Part shown: piece after piece, positions 45,641 to 53,417 of the stretch
Numbering within the stretch: position 1 is the first letter of the stretch
Layout: each line of letters starts with the position of its first letter
The notes under the pieces: model-generated
Seen by the model: only the letters and a program-made list of their open reading frames with translations
Database searches by the model: none
What the model was told of the DNA's origin: nothing
Translations under genes and position numbers: made by a program
NCBI GenBank assembly: GCA_028821395.1
Contig: JAPPGP010000097.1
Coordinates: 30,299 to 94,298 of the forward strand
Source of the DNA: Defluviicoccus sp.
GTDB lineage: Bacteria > Pseudomonadota > Alphaproteobacteria > MPNO01
DNA length: 64,000 nt
Direction: 5' to 3'

Positions 45641-46681
45641 ATGGACGGGACGCAGACCCGCGAGCAACGCATCGACCATCGTCTCGCGACAGGGATCCGC
45701 AACCGCTGGTGGTGTATCGGCCCCTCGGCGATGGTGCAGGACACGCCGGTCGCGCTGACCCGGCTCGGCGAGAAGCTGGTCGCCTGGCGCGACCAGACGG
45801 GCAAGGTCAACCTGGTCGCGGACCGCTGCCCGCACCGCGCGGCGGCGCTCTCGATGGGCAAGGTGATCGAGGGCAGGCTCACCTGCCGCTACCACGGCGT
45901 CCAGGTGGGCGGCGACGGGCGCATACTCGACGTGCCGGCCTTCCCGGGCTGCGAGCTGGTCGGGCGCGAGCTGGTGACGGCCTATCCCACGGTCGAGCAC
46001 TTCCAGGCGATCTGGGCCTGGTTCGGCGACGAGAGCCATGCCGAGCCGCCGCCCATCGACCTCCCGGAAGAGCTCACCTCGCCGGAATGGACCGGGTTCC
46101 TGGTCTCCACCACATGGCACGGCAACTACCAGTACGTGCTCGACAATTTCGTCGACATCATGCACCCGCCCTATCTGCACGACGACACCTACACGCTGGC
46201 CTATGGCGACAAGTCGGACGTGGTCCAGATCGACGACACCGACACCGGCTTCGTCGTCCGCCGCAAGGAGGACAAGGAGAGCAATGTCGAGCGGATGGAG
46301 TTCGTCGCCTGCAACAACGCCCATGCGCGGGTCGGCGTCTACATCCCGCCGGGCGGCGGGCCGGGCGGGTTCCTGCGCATCATCGCGACGGTGGTGCCGA
46401 TCGACGAGAACTCCAGCCAGTTCAACGCCTGGCGGATGCGCAGGCTGGACGGCTGGCAGGGCGCCATGTTCCGCTTCATGTTCAACAACCTCTACGAGCC
46501 GCTGACCTGGGAGGTGATCGAGCAGGACCGCGAGATCCTGGAGACGCTGCCGCCCTGGCCGGCACCGGAGAACCTGTATCAGCACGATCTCGGCGTCGCC
46601 CGCATCAGGCGCTACTACCGCAAGGAGGCCGAGGCGCAGGTGGACGCGCTGGACCGCCTGGCCGAGGAACGGGCGGCCTGA
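45641..46681 (+). CDS. Rieske non-heme iron oxygenase (ring-hydroxylating, phthalate-dioxygenase-like)
   Basis: 346 residues from the ATG at 45641. Rieske ligands are Cys63, His65, Cys82 and His85 (CPHRAAALS, CRYHG). The mononuclear iron site is Asp172, His175 and His180 in NFVDIMHPPYLH. It is closely similar to the oxygenase at 49685 over its whole length (for example VPAFP-x-C, YPT-x-EH and LPEELTSP). Such enzymes hydroxylate aromatic rings or demethylate with electrons from a reductase, which is not encoded here. It follows the HTH-like gene by one base and precedes a GST. Confidence 0.92.
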   Translation: MDGTQTREQRIDHRLATGIRNRWWCIGPSAMVQDTPVALTRLGEKLVAWRDQTGKVNLVADRCPHRAAALSMGKVIEGRLTCRYHGVQVGGDGRILDVPAFPGCELVGRELVTAYPTVEHFQAIWAWFGDESHAEPPPIDLPEELTSPEWTGFLVSTTWHGNYQYVLDNFVDIMHPPYLHDDTYTLAYGDKSDVVQIDDTDTGFVVRRKEDKESNVERMEFVACNNAHARVGVYIPPGGGPGGFLRIIATVVPIDENSSQFNAWRMRRLDGWQGAMFRFMFNNLYEPLTWEVIEQDREILETLPPWPAPENLYQHDLGVARIRRYYRKEAEAQVDALDRLAEERAA

Positions 46682-46691
46682 GGCGCAGGCG

Positions 46692-47312
46692 GTGCTGAAG
46701 ATCTGGGGCCGCGCCAACTCGATGTGCGTCCAGAAGGTGCTGTGGTGCTGCGGCGAGGTCGGGATTCCGTTCGAGAGGGTCGACATCGGCGGAGAGTTCG
46801 GCGGCAACGATTCGCCCGAGTACCGGGCGCTCAACCCCAACGGCGTGATCCCGACGATCGACGACGGCGGGTTCGTGTTGTGGGAGTCGAACGCCATCGT
46901 GCGCTACCTTGCGGCCCGGCACGGCGCGGGCGCGCTGTGGCCCACCGACCCGGTCGAGCGCGCCGACGCGGAGCGCTGGATGGACTGGCAGCTCTCGACC
47001 GTCTATCCGCACATGCCGACCATATTCCTCGGGCTGGTCCGCACGCCGCCCGAGAAGCGCGACATGGCGGCGATCGGGGCGGCGATCGAGCGGGTCACGC
47101 ACGTGCTCGCGGTGCCGGAGAGCCGCCTCGCCGACCGCGACTTCCTGGCCGGCGCCCGCCTCACCATGGCCGACATCCCGCTCGGCATCTCGATCTACCG
47201 CTTCTTCAAGATGGTCGCCGACCGTCCCGCCTTCCCCAACATCGAGGCGTGGCAGTCGCGGCTCGAGTCCCGCCCGGCATTCGAAGAGTTCGTCGCCGGC
47301 CCCCTGCACTGA
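46692..47312 (+). CDS. Glutathione S-transferase family protein
   Basis: 206 residues from a GTG at 46692. The N-terminal thioredoxin-like half has WGRANSMCVQKVLW (Ser/Cys at the active-site helix), NPNGVIPTIDDGG with the cis-Pro, and WESNAIVRYLA; the C-terminal helical half includes AGARLTMADIPLG. GST-fold proteins in aromatic operons often isomerise ring-cleavage products (maleylpyruvate isomerase type) or remove ether or halogen groups using glutathione. It lies 10 bases after the Rieske gene. Confidence 0.92.
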   Translation: MLKIWGRANSMCVQKVLWCCGEVGIPFERVDIGGEFGGNDSPEYRALNPNGVIPTIDDGGFVLWESNAIVRYLAARHGAGALWPTDPVERADAERWMDWQLSTVYPHMPTIFLGLVRTPPEKRDMAAIGAAIERVTHVLAVPESRLADRDFLAGARLTMADIPLGISIYRFFKMVADRPAFPNIEAWQSRLESRPAFEEFVAGPLH

Positions 47313-47323
47313 CGGAGATTTAG

Positions 47324-48337
47324 ATGGACTACACCCGCGCCGAGGCGAAGGACTACGCGTTCGAGCACTGGCATGGCTGCTGCAACGTCATCCTGCCGAG
47401 CTTCACCGGCGACCTGAAGGGGCTCAACGAGCAGGCGATCCGCCACGACGTGCGGCGCAACATCGAGCAGGGGTTCTGGGGAGCGCTGATCGTCTCGGAA
47501 TGCGGCACCACCAAGGACGAGATGCGGCAATTCATGGAGATCGCGGTCGACGAGGCGGCGGGCCGGCAACAGTTCCTGGTCCACGGAACCCACGACACGC
47601 CCGACGACATCGTCGAGATGTGCAAGGCGGGCGAGGCGGTCGGCATGGGCGGGCTGCTGCTGGGCCACCCCAACTCGTTCTATCCCGAGACCCGGGACCG
47701 GCTTTACGACTACCTCGCCTATGTGTGCGACCGGACGGACCTCGCGGTCTGCCTCTTCGCGGCCGGGCACTGGAACTATGGGCGGCTGCACCCGAGCGGA
47801 TACCCGCCGGACGTGCTCGCGCGCGCCTGCGACCTGGAGAACGTCGTCGCGGTGAAGTACGAGGTCGCCCGGCCGGGGATCGCCGGCGACTACGAGTTCT
47901 GGAAGATGATCCGCGACAAGCCGGTCCTGTTCTCCGACCCGCTCGAGGCGCACGCGCCGCTGACCGTCGAGATGTTCGGCCAGCAATGGATGGGGACCAG
48001 CAACTACGAGTATTTCGGCGAGCGCATCCCGAAATATTTCAAGATGCTGCGCGAGGGCCGCTACGAGGAGGCGATGGAGGTCTACTGGTCGCTGCAGCCG
48101 GTGCGCGCCACCCGCTTCGCGGTGCAGGGAAGCTTCGCCGGCGCCAACTTCATCCACCGCTATCTGTGGAAGTACCAGGCCTGGCTGCACGGCTATGCCG
48201 GCGGCCCGATGCGCCAGCCGATCATGAAGCTCAACGACGCGCAGATGCGCCAGGTGCGCGAGGGCCTCGTGCGCGCCGGCTTCGAGCCGGAGGACGCGCC
48301 GTTCTCCGAGTTCTACCGGGGTCGCTACCCGACGTGA
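47324..48337 (+). CDS. DapA-like class I aldolase/hydratase (DHDPS/NAL family)
   Basis: 337 residues. The TIM-barrel features are NVILPSFTGD, a CGTTKDE block (60-66) in place of the usual GTTGE, and the Schiff-base lysine Lys178 in NVVAVKYEV. The length is greater than true dihydrodipicolinate synthase and closer to hydratase-aldolases that split benzylidenepyruvates in naphthalene-type pathways. It lies 11 bases after the GST gene. It is the natural candidate for aldol cleavage of the ring-opened product into pyruvate and an aldehyde, though substrate and product are inferred. Confidence 0.85.
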   Translation: MDYTRAEAKDYAFEHWHGCCNVILPSFTGDLKGLNEQAIRHDVRRNIEQGFWGALIVSECGTTKDEMRQFMEIAVDEAAGRQQFLVHGTHDTPDDIVEMCKAGEAVGMGGLLLGHPNSFYPETRDRLYDYLAYVCDRTDLAVCLFAAGHWNYGRLHPSGYPPDVLARACDLENVVAVKYEVARPGIAGDYEFWKMIRDKPVLFSDPLEAHAPLTVEMFGQQWMGTSNYEYFGERIPKYFKMLREGRYEEAMEVYWSLQPVRATRFAVQGSFAGANFIHRYLWKYQAWLHGYAGGPMRQPIMKLNDAQMRQVREGLVRAGFEPEDAPFSEFYRGRYPT

Positions 48338-48347
48338 GGGCGCGCCG

Positions 48348-49319
48348 GTGACGCTGATACTCAACCACGCCGACGTCGTCTCGGCGGTCGACATGCACGA
48401 CGCGATCGAGGCGATGGAGGCTGCCTTCGCCGAGGAAGGGACGGGCGGCGTCAACCAGCCGCCGCGCACCAATATCCGGCTCGCCAACGGCTTCCTGCGG
48501 ATCGGCCCGGCGGTGATGGAGCACAGCGGCTGGATGGGATTCAAGGCGATGAACCTGTCCGCCGGGATCGGCGTCCGCTACCAGGTGCATCTCTACAGCG
48601 TCGCCGACGGCGATCTGAAGGCGATCATGGACGCCCAGCACCTGACGACGCTGCGCACCGGGGCGACCAGCGCAGTGGCGACGCGCCGGCTCGCCCGCGA
48701 CGAGCCGGTCACGCTGGCGGTGCTGGGCTCCGGCGTGGAGGCGCGCGCCCAGCTCGAGGCGATGCACGCGCTCGGCCTGGTCGCCCGCGCCCGCGTGTTC
48801 AGCCCGACCCGGGAGAACCGCGAGGCCTTCGCCGCCGCCTGTTCCGAGAGCCTCGGCATCGAGGTCGAGCCGGTCGGGGACGCGCGTTCGGCGGTTGACG
48901 GGGCCGGGATGGTCGTCGCGGCGGTCAAGTCGAGCGAGCACGCGTTCTACGGCGCCTGGCTGGAGCCCGGAATGCACGTGAACTCGGTCGGCACCGCCCG
49001 GCCGGACCAGCGCGAGATCGACCCCGAGACATTTGCGCGCAGCGACATCATTGTGGTCGACACAAGGCACGGCGTGCTCAACGAGGCGGGCGATGCGATC
49101 GCGTCGGCGGACGCGGTCGCAACCGATGAGGTGCACGAGCTCTGCAACGCGGTCGTCGACGGCAATCCCCGGCGCACCGACGATGCCCAGATCACGCTGT
49201 TCAAGTCGGTCGGCACCGGTATCCAGGACATCGCGCTCGCGGCGAAGATCTACGAACGCGCGCGCGACCGGGGGCTCGGAACGGACTTTGCCGACTTGCT
49301 GAATATCAAGAAGGCCTGA
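48348..49319 (+). CDS. Ornithine cyclodeaminase/mu-crystallin family protein
   Basis: 323 residues from a GTG at 48348. The Rossmann motif is AVLGSGVEARAQLEAM and the family's GHMNSVGT-like segment appears as GMHVNSVGT. KAMNLSAGIG holds the substrate-side lysine region. The family includes ornithine cyclodeaminase, ketimine reductases and amino-acid dehydrogenases. In an aromatic-acid operon it suggests that nitrogen is present in the substrate or intermediate, or that it reduces an imine. It lies 10 bases after the DapA-like gene. Confidence 0.87.
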   Translation: MTLILNHADVVSAVDMHDAIEAMEAAFAEEGTGGVNQPPRTNIRLANGFLRIGPAVMEHSGWMGFKAMNLSAGIGVRYQVHLYSVADGDLKAIMDAQHLTTLRTGATSAVATRRLARDEPVTLAVLGSGVEARAQLEAMHALGLVARARVFSPTRENREAFAAACSESLGIEVEPVGDARSAVDGAGMVVAAVKSSEHAFYGAWLEPGMHVNSVGTARPDQREIDPETFARSDIIVVDTRHGVLNEAGDAIASADAVATDEVHELCNAVVDGNPRRTDDAQITLFKSVGTGIQDIALAAKIYERARDRGLGTDFADLLNIKKA

Positions 49320-49329
49320 GGGGGAAGAG

Positions 49330-49647
49330 ATGAACGAATCCAAACCGCTGACCCCGGTCCAATACCTGGCGCAGTTCAGCCCCGAGGCATCCCGGTCCTT
49401 CCAGGAGCTCCGGAGCGCTGTGATGGAATCGGGCCCGCTCGACCGCAACACCTGTGAGCTCGTCACGCTCGGCGCCTTCGCCACGGTCGGCAACGAGGCA
49501 AGCTTCAAGACCCACGCAAGGAGACTCCTGCAGGAAGACGTGCCGACGGCGGCGTTGCGTCAGGCAGTCATGGTCACCTTCGCGGCGACGGCCACGTTCG
49601 GCGACGTCATCGCCGCGTTGCGCTGGATCGACGACGTCGCACAATAG
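49330..49647 (+). CDS. CMD/AhpD-fold small protein lacking the redox cysteines
   Basis: 105 residues. ELVTLGAFATVGNEASFKTH (residues about 39-58) corresponds to the carboxymuconolactone decarboxylase/AhpD core helix with its Glu and His, but the CxxC or single Cys is replaced by Ser-Phe. It therefore cannot be an AhpD-type peroxidase and fits a lyase or non-redox carboxymuconolactone-decarboxylase-like role. It lies 10 bases after the ornithine-cyclodeaminase-like gene and 37 before the fused Rieske gene. Confidence 0.82.
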   Translation: MNESKPLTPVQYLAQFSPEASRSFQELRSAVMESGPLDRNTCELVTLGAFATVGNEASFKTHARRLLQEDVPTAALRQAVMVTFAATATFGDVIAALRWIDDVAQ

Positions 49648-49684
49648 TCGACGCGATGGACGGCGAAACGGGATCGAGAGCGAA

Positions 49685-50974
49685 ATGGCCGACAACGGAT
49701 ACGAATCGAGCCTCTGCGAGGCGCTATTCGGCATATTCGAAGGCGGGGCGAGGGAGCTTCCGCAGATCGTCGCGGGATTGAACGAGGCCGGTGTCGATCC
49801 GCGTGGCGGCGGCCAATGGACCCGGGCGGTGCTGTGCGGCGAGCTCGCCCGGCTGAGCGACGCACCGGTCAAGGCTCGATGCCCGACGCCCGTCCGGGTG
49901 AATGGCGGCGGGCCCGCGCGGGACCCGGACGAGACCGATGAACCGGCCGCCTCGGGCGCGACAAGCGCCGGGTGCCGGGTCGAGACGCTGCTGAAGCTCG
50001 GCCTGCGCAATCGCTGGTACGGGATCGCCGCTTCGCACGAGATAGCCGACGAGCCCGTCGGCGTGACGCGGCTGGGCGAACGCCTCGTCCTCTGGCGCGA
50101 CGGCGAGGGGATCGTCCGCGCGGTGGAAGACCGCTGCCCCCATCGCGGCATCGCGCTGTCGATCGGCAGCGTGGCCGACGGAAATCTGCGCTGCCGCTAT
50201 CACGGGGTGGAGGTCGACCCGGACGGCGTCGTCCTGCGCGTGCCCGCCTTCCCGGAATGCCCCATGGTCGGCCGCAAGATGATCCGGAGCTACCCGACCT
50301 TCGAGCACTATCAGATGGTCTGGGCCTGGTTCGGCGACGACGCGCACCCCGACCCGGCGCCCCTCGATCTGCCCGAGGAGCTGACCTCGCCCGACTGGAG
50401 CGGCCCGCTCCACACCAATGTCTGGAAAGGACATTTCCAGTACGTCTACGACAACATCGCGGATCCGATGCACGGCTCCTACCTGCACGGCACCACCTAC
50501 ATGCAGGAGCGCGGATCCCGGGTCGACCGGGTCAAGCTCGCCGAGACCGCCCACGGTTTCGAGCTGTTCCGCGAGGGGCAGAGGGATACCTCGTTCGACT
50601 GGATGGAGTTCGTCGACACCGGCGACAGCATGTACATGCGGGCCAGGATCGGCTTTCCGCCGGGCGGCGGACCCGGCGGGCCGCTCTGCATCGTCTTCTG
50701 CGTCACCCCGGTCGACGAGACCGAGACCAAGATCTTCGCCTACCGGTTCCGCAACGTATCGGGCTGGCAGAGCGATCTCTACCACTTCATGTACAAGCAC
50801 CGCTTCCGCGCGTTCATGGATGCGGTTCTCGCCCAGGACGAGATGGCGCTGGCGGCGATGCCCGCCTGGCCGCCCCGGGAGAACCTCTATCAGCACGATA
50901 TCGGCATTGCCCGGATACGCCGGCATTTCCGCCAGCAGGCCGAGGCGCAGGCGCTGGAATCGGCCGTCGCCTAG
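49685..50974 (+). CDS. Rieske oxygenase with N-terminal recombinase-HTH-like domain (fusion)
   Basis: 429 residues. Residues 6-58 (YESSLCEALFGIF, LPQIVAGLNEAG, GGGQWTRAVLCGELARL) match the separate protein at 45316. After a Pro/Gly/Asp-rich linker (about 60-97) comes a full Rieske oxygenase: Cys151, His153, Cys170, His173, then the mononuclear site Asp260, His263 and His268 in NIADPMHGSYLH. The oxygenase part is a close paralogue of the 45641 product. The frame is open further upstream, but the ATG at 49685 is the first giving homology. Substrate unknown; it probably performs another hydroxylation in the same pathway. Confidence 0.87.
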   Translation: MADNGYESSLCEALFGIFEGGARELPQIVAGLNEAGVDPRGGGQWTRAVLCGELARLSDAPVKARCPTPVRVNGGGPARDPDETDEPAASGATSAGCRVETLLKLGLRNRWYGIAASHEIADEPVGVTRLGERLVLWRDGEGIVRAVEDRCPHRGIALSIGSVADGNLRCRYHGVEVDPDGVVLRVPAFPECPMVGRKMIRSYPTFEHYQMVWAWFGDDAHPDPAPLDLPEELTSPDWSGPLHTNVWKGHFQYVYDNIADPMHGSYLHGTTYMQERGSRVDRVKLAETAHGFELFREGQRDTSFDWMEFVDTGDSMYMRARIGFPPGGGPGGPLCIVFCVTPVDETETKIFAYRFRNVSGWQSDLYHFMYKHRFRAFMDAVLAQDEMALAAMPAWPPRENLYQHDIGIARIRRHFRQQAEAQALESAVA

Positions 50975-51007
50975 CCGCGTTTATCGAAGCTGGACCCGGA
51001 GCTCGGC

Positions 51008-51766
51008 ATGGCGATCGGTCTCGAAGGCAAGAACGTCGTCGTCACCGGCGCGGCCCGCGGCCTCGGCCGCGCTTACGCTGAAGCCTGTTGCGCGGCCGGC
51101 GCGCGGGTTGCGGTGGCCGATATCCTCGAAGAAGAGGGCCGCGCCACCGTGGATGCCCTCAAGGAAGCGGGGAGGGAGGCGATCTTCGTGCCGGTCGACC
51201 TGGCCGAGCCGGGCTCGGTCGACGCGATGGGCGACAGGATCGGCGCCGCGTGGGGCCGCATCGACGGGCTGGTCAACAACGCCGCGCTCGCCACCGGGCT
51301 CGGCGGCAAGCGCATCCAGAACATCGATGTCGAGGTCTGGGATCGGGTCATGGCGGTCAACGCGAGGGGGGTCTGGCTGGCGACCCGGGCCTGCTTGCCC
51401 TGGCTGCGCGAGTCGGAGAACGGCAAGATCGTGAACATCTCGTCGGACACCGCGCTGTTCGGCTCCGACTTCATCCTGCACTACGTGGCCAGCAAGGGCG
51501 CCGTTATCTCGATGACGCGGGCGATGGCGCGCGAGCTCGGAGAGGACAACATCGCGGTCAACGCGATCGCGCCCGGGATGACCCGCGTCGAGGCCACCGC
51601 CGGGGTGCCCGAGGAACGCCACCAGCGCTATGTCCAGGGCCGGTTCATCAAGCGGGACCAGCACCCCGAGGATCTTGTCGGAACCGTCGTCTACCTCTTG
51701 TCCGACGCCGCGAACTTCGTCACCGGACAGCTCCTGGCGGTGAATGGCGGCTACGTCCTGAACTGA
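51008..51766 (+). CDS. SDR-family oxidoreductase
   Basis: 252 residues. All canonical parts are present: TGAARGLG (13-20), NNA at 90-92, Ser146, Tyr159 and Lys163 (HYVASK), and NVNAIAPGM-like NAIAPGM. It is a classical cytoplasmic NAD(P)-dependent alcohol/diol dehydrogenase. As the last gene of the nine-gene operon, 33 bases after the fused Rieske gene, it would suit rearomatisation of a cis-dihydrodiol or oxidation of an alcohol intermediate. Confidence 0.92.
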   Translation: MAIGLEGKNVVVTGAARGLGRAYAEACCAAGARVAVADILEEEGRATVDALKEAGREAIFVPVDLAEPGSVDAMGDRIGAAWGRIDGLVNNAALATGLGGKRIQNIDVEVWDRVMAVNARGVWLATRACLPWLRESENGKIVNISSDTALFGSDFILHYVASKGAVISMTRAMARELGEDNIAVNAIAPGMTRVEATAGVPEERHQRYVQGRFIKRDQHPEDLVGTVVYLLSDAANFVTGQLLAVNGGYVLN

Positions 51767-51845
51767 ACCGCCCGGCTGGGAGGGGGGACCGGCAGGCCTG
51801 ATGTACCGGTTCCGAAGTGCGCGCGCTTTCGCATCCCGTTCCCAC

Positions 51846-51937
51846 CCGTCATGGCCGGACTTGTTTCGGCCATCCACGCGGCCGCCCGCAAGGTAGCCGG
51901 TCGAAATGGATGCCCGGAACAAAGCCGGGCATGACGA
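51846..51937. repeat. Dispersed palindromic repeat, family 1, copy 4
   Basis: Arms CGTCATGGCCGGACTTGTTT and, on the opposite strand, CGTCATGCCCGGCTTTGTTC, about 92 bases overall and more diverged than the other copies. It lies between the convergent SDR (stop 51766) and UbiD (stop 51948) genes, where a hairpin could terminate both. Confidence 0.8.
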
Positions 51938-51947
51938 GGGACAGGTT

Positions 51948-53372
51948 CTACGGCAGCACGTCGGCGTATTTGGCGCGGATGCGGTCGTCGAGCTCGCGCG
52001 ACGAACGGGCGACGATGGGGAAGCTGTCTCGCCGGTTGAACGGGATGCAGGCGTCGATCACGACGCGCGCGCTGCGCCGGTCGGTGTCGCCGTCATAGCA
52101 CATCGGGTCGAGATGGCTGCTCCAGCCGCCGCGGATGGTCTCCATGTCCTCGCGCGGGTCGAACCTCGTGCACATCGCCCACACCACGTCGTCCATGTCG
52201 GTCGGATCAATGTCGTCGTCGACCACCACCACCCAGCGGTTGCAATAGGCGCCGGCGTGGCACGAGGCGGCGATCAGCCCCGCCTGCTTCGAGTGCCCGC
52301 CATACATCTGCCGGATCGAGACGGTGAGCCACATCCGGCTGCCGCCCGCCTCGTGCGCCCACACCCCCTTGACCTCGGGAACGCCGGCGGCCTCCAACTG
52401 GTTCCACACCGCGCCGCAGCGATAGGTGCCGAGATAGAAGGTGTTGTCGTTGGGCGGCACCGCCGGGATCGCGCCGGTGAGCACCGGGTCGTCGCGGTGC
52501 ATGAAGGTCGCGATGCGGATCGCCGGCTCCTCGCGCTGGCCGCCCGCGTAGTAGCCGGTCCATTCGCCGAGCGGCCCCTCCAGCACCTTGTCGTCGGCGT
52601 CGATGAAGCCCTCGAAGGCGATCTCCGCGGCGGCCGGCACCGGCAGTCCGGTGCGCGGCATGTTGACGATCTCGATCGGCTCGCCCATCAGCCCGCCCAC
52701 CGCGTCGAACTCGTTCTTGCCGTAGGGGATCTCGAGCCCGGCGATCATGAAGAAGGCGGGGTGCATCCCGGCGACCACGGCGACCGGGCAGGCCTCGCCC
52801 CGCCTGTGGTACTTCTCCATGATTAGCCTGCCGTGCTTGCCGGGCGACATCATCACCGTCGCCAGCGCCGGCTCGTGCGACTGCACCCGGTAGCAGCCGA
52901 AATTGACCCATCCGGTGTCCGGGTCCTTCATGACCACCATGCAGCCGGTGCCGATGAAGTGTCCGCCGTCGTGCTCGTGCCATTTGGGGGTCGGGATCGT
53001 GGTGATGTCGACCGCCGCGCCCTCGCTCACATTGTCGAGCAGCGGGCCGCCATTGACCTCGCGCGGCGCATGCGTCGGCGCGTCGCCCATGTAGTCGCGC
53101 CACCAGCGGATCAGGTCCATCTCGGAGGCCGCCGGATCGAGGCCGAGCGCGACGTTGATGCGCGGCACCGAGGTCAGGATGTTGGCGATCACCCGGTGCC
53201 CCTTGGGGAATCCGGGCACCTCGTCGAACATCACCGCCGGGTTGCCCATCTTGCGCTGGAAGATGTCGACCAGGCCGCCGATCTCCTCGCGATGCTCGAC
53301 GCCGGTGATGGTCTGGAGCTCGCCGATGCGCGCCACATCGTCGAGCCAGCTCCGCAAGTCCCTGTTCGCCAC
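51948..53372 (-). CDS. UbiD-family decarboxylase
   Basis: 474 residues, full-length. It starts ANRDLRSWLDDVARIGEL, has KMGNPAVMFDEVPGFPKGHR, VNFGCYRVQ at the prFMN site and the catalytic EGPLGEWTGYYAGG. Its C-terminal third is close to the truncated gene at the left edge of the window. The enzyme would (de)carboxylate an aromatic or unsaturated acid with prenylated FMN. It converges on the nine-gene operon across a palindromic repeat and is 45 bases from the unrelated copper ATPase upstream on the same strand. Confidence 0.92.
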   Translation of the reverse strand: MANRDLRSWLDDVARIGELQTITGVEHREEIGGLVDIFQRKMGNPAVMFDEVPGFPKGHRVIANILTSVPRINVALGLDPAASEMDLIRWWRDYMGDAPTHAPREVNGGPLLDNVSEGAAVDITTIPTPKWHEHDGGHFIGTGCMVVMKDPDTGWVNFGCYRVQSHEPALATVMMSPGKHGRLIMEKYHRRGEACPVAVVAGMHPAFFMIAGLEIPYGKNEFDAVGGLMGEPIEIVNMPRTGLPVPAAAEIAFEGFIDADDKVLEGPLGEWTGYYAGGQREEPAIRIATFMHRDDPVLTGAIPAVPPNDNTFYLGTYRCGAVWNQLEAAGVPEVKGVWAHEAGGSRMWLTVSIRQMYGGHSKQAGLIAASCHAGAYCNRWVVVVDDDIDPTDMDDVVWAMCTRFDPREDMETIRGGWSSHLDPMCYDGDTDRRSARVVIDACIPFNRRDSFPIVARSSRELDDRIRAKYADVLP

Positions 53373-53417
53373 AGCGCTCCTCCCTGGCCGGGCGCGCAGT
53401 GTAGCGGGGGCGCGGCG

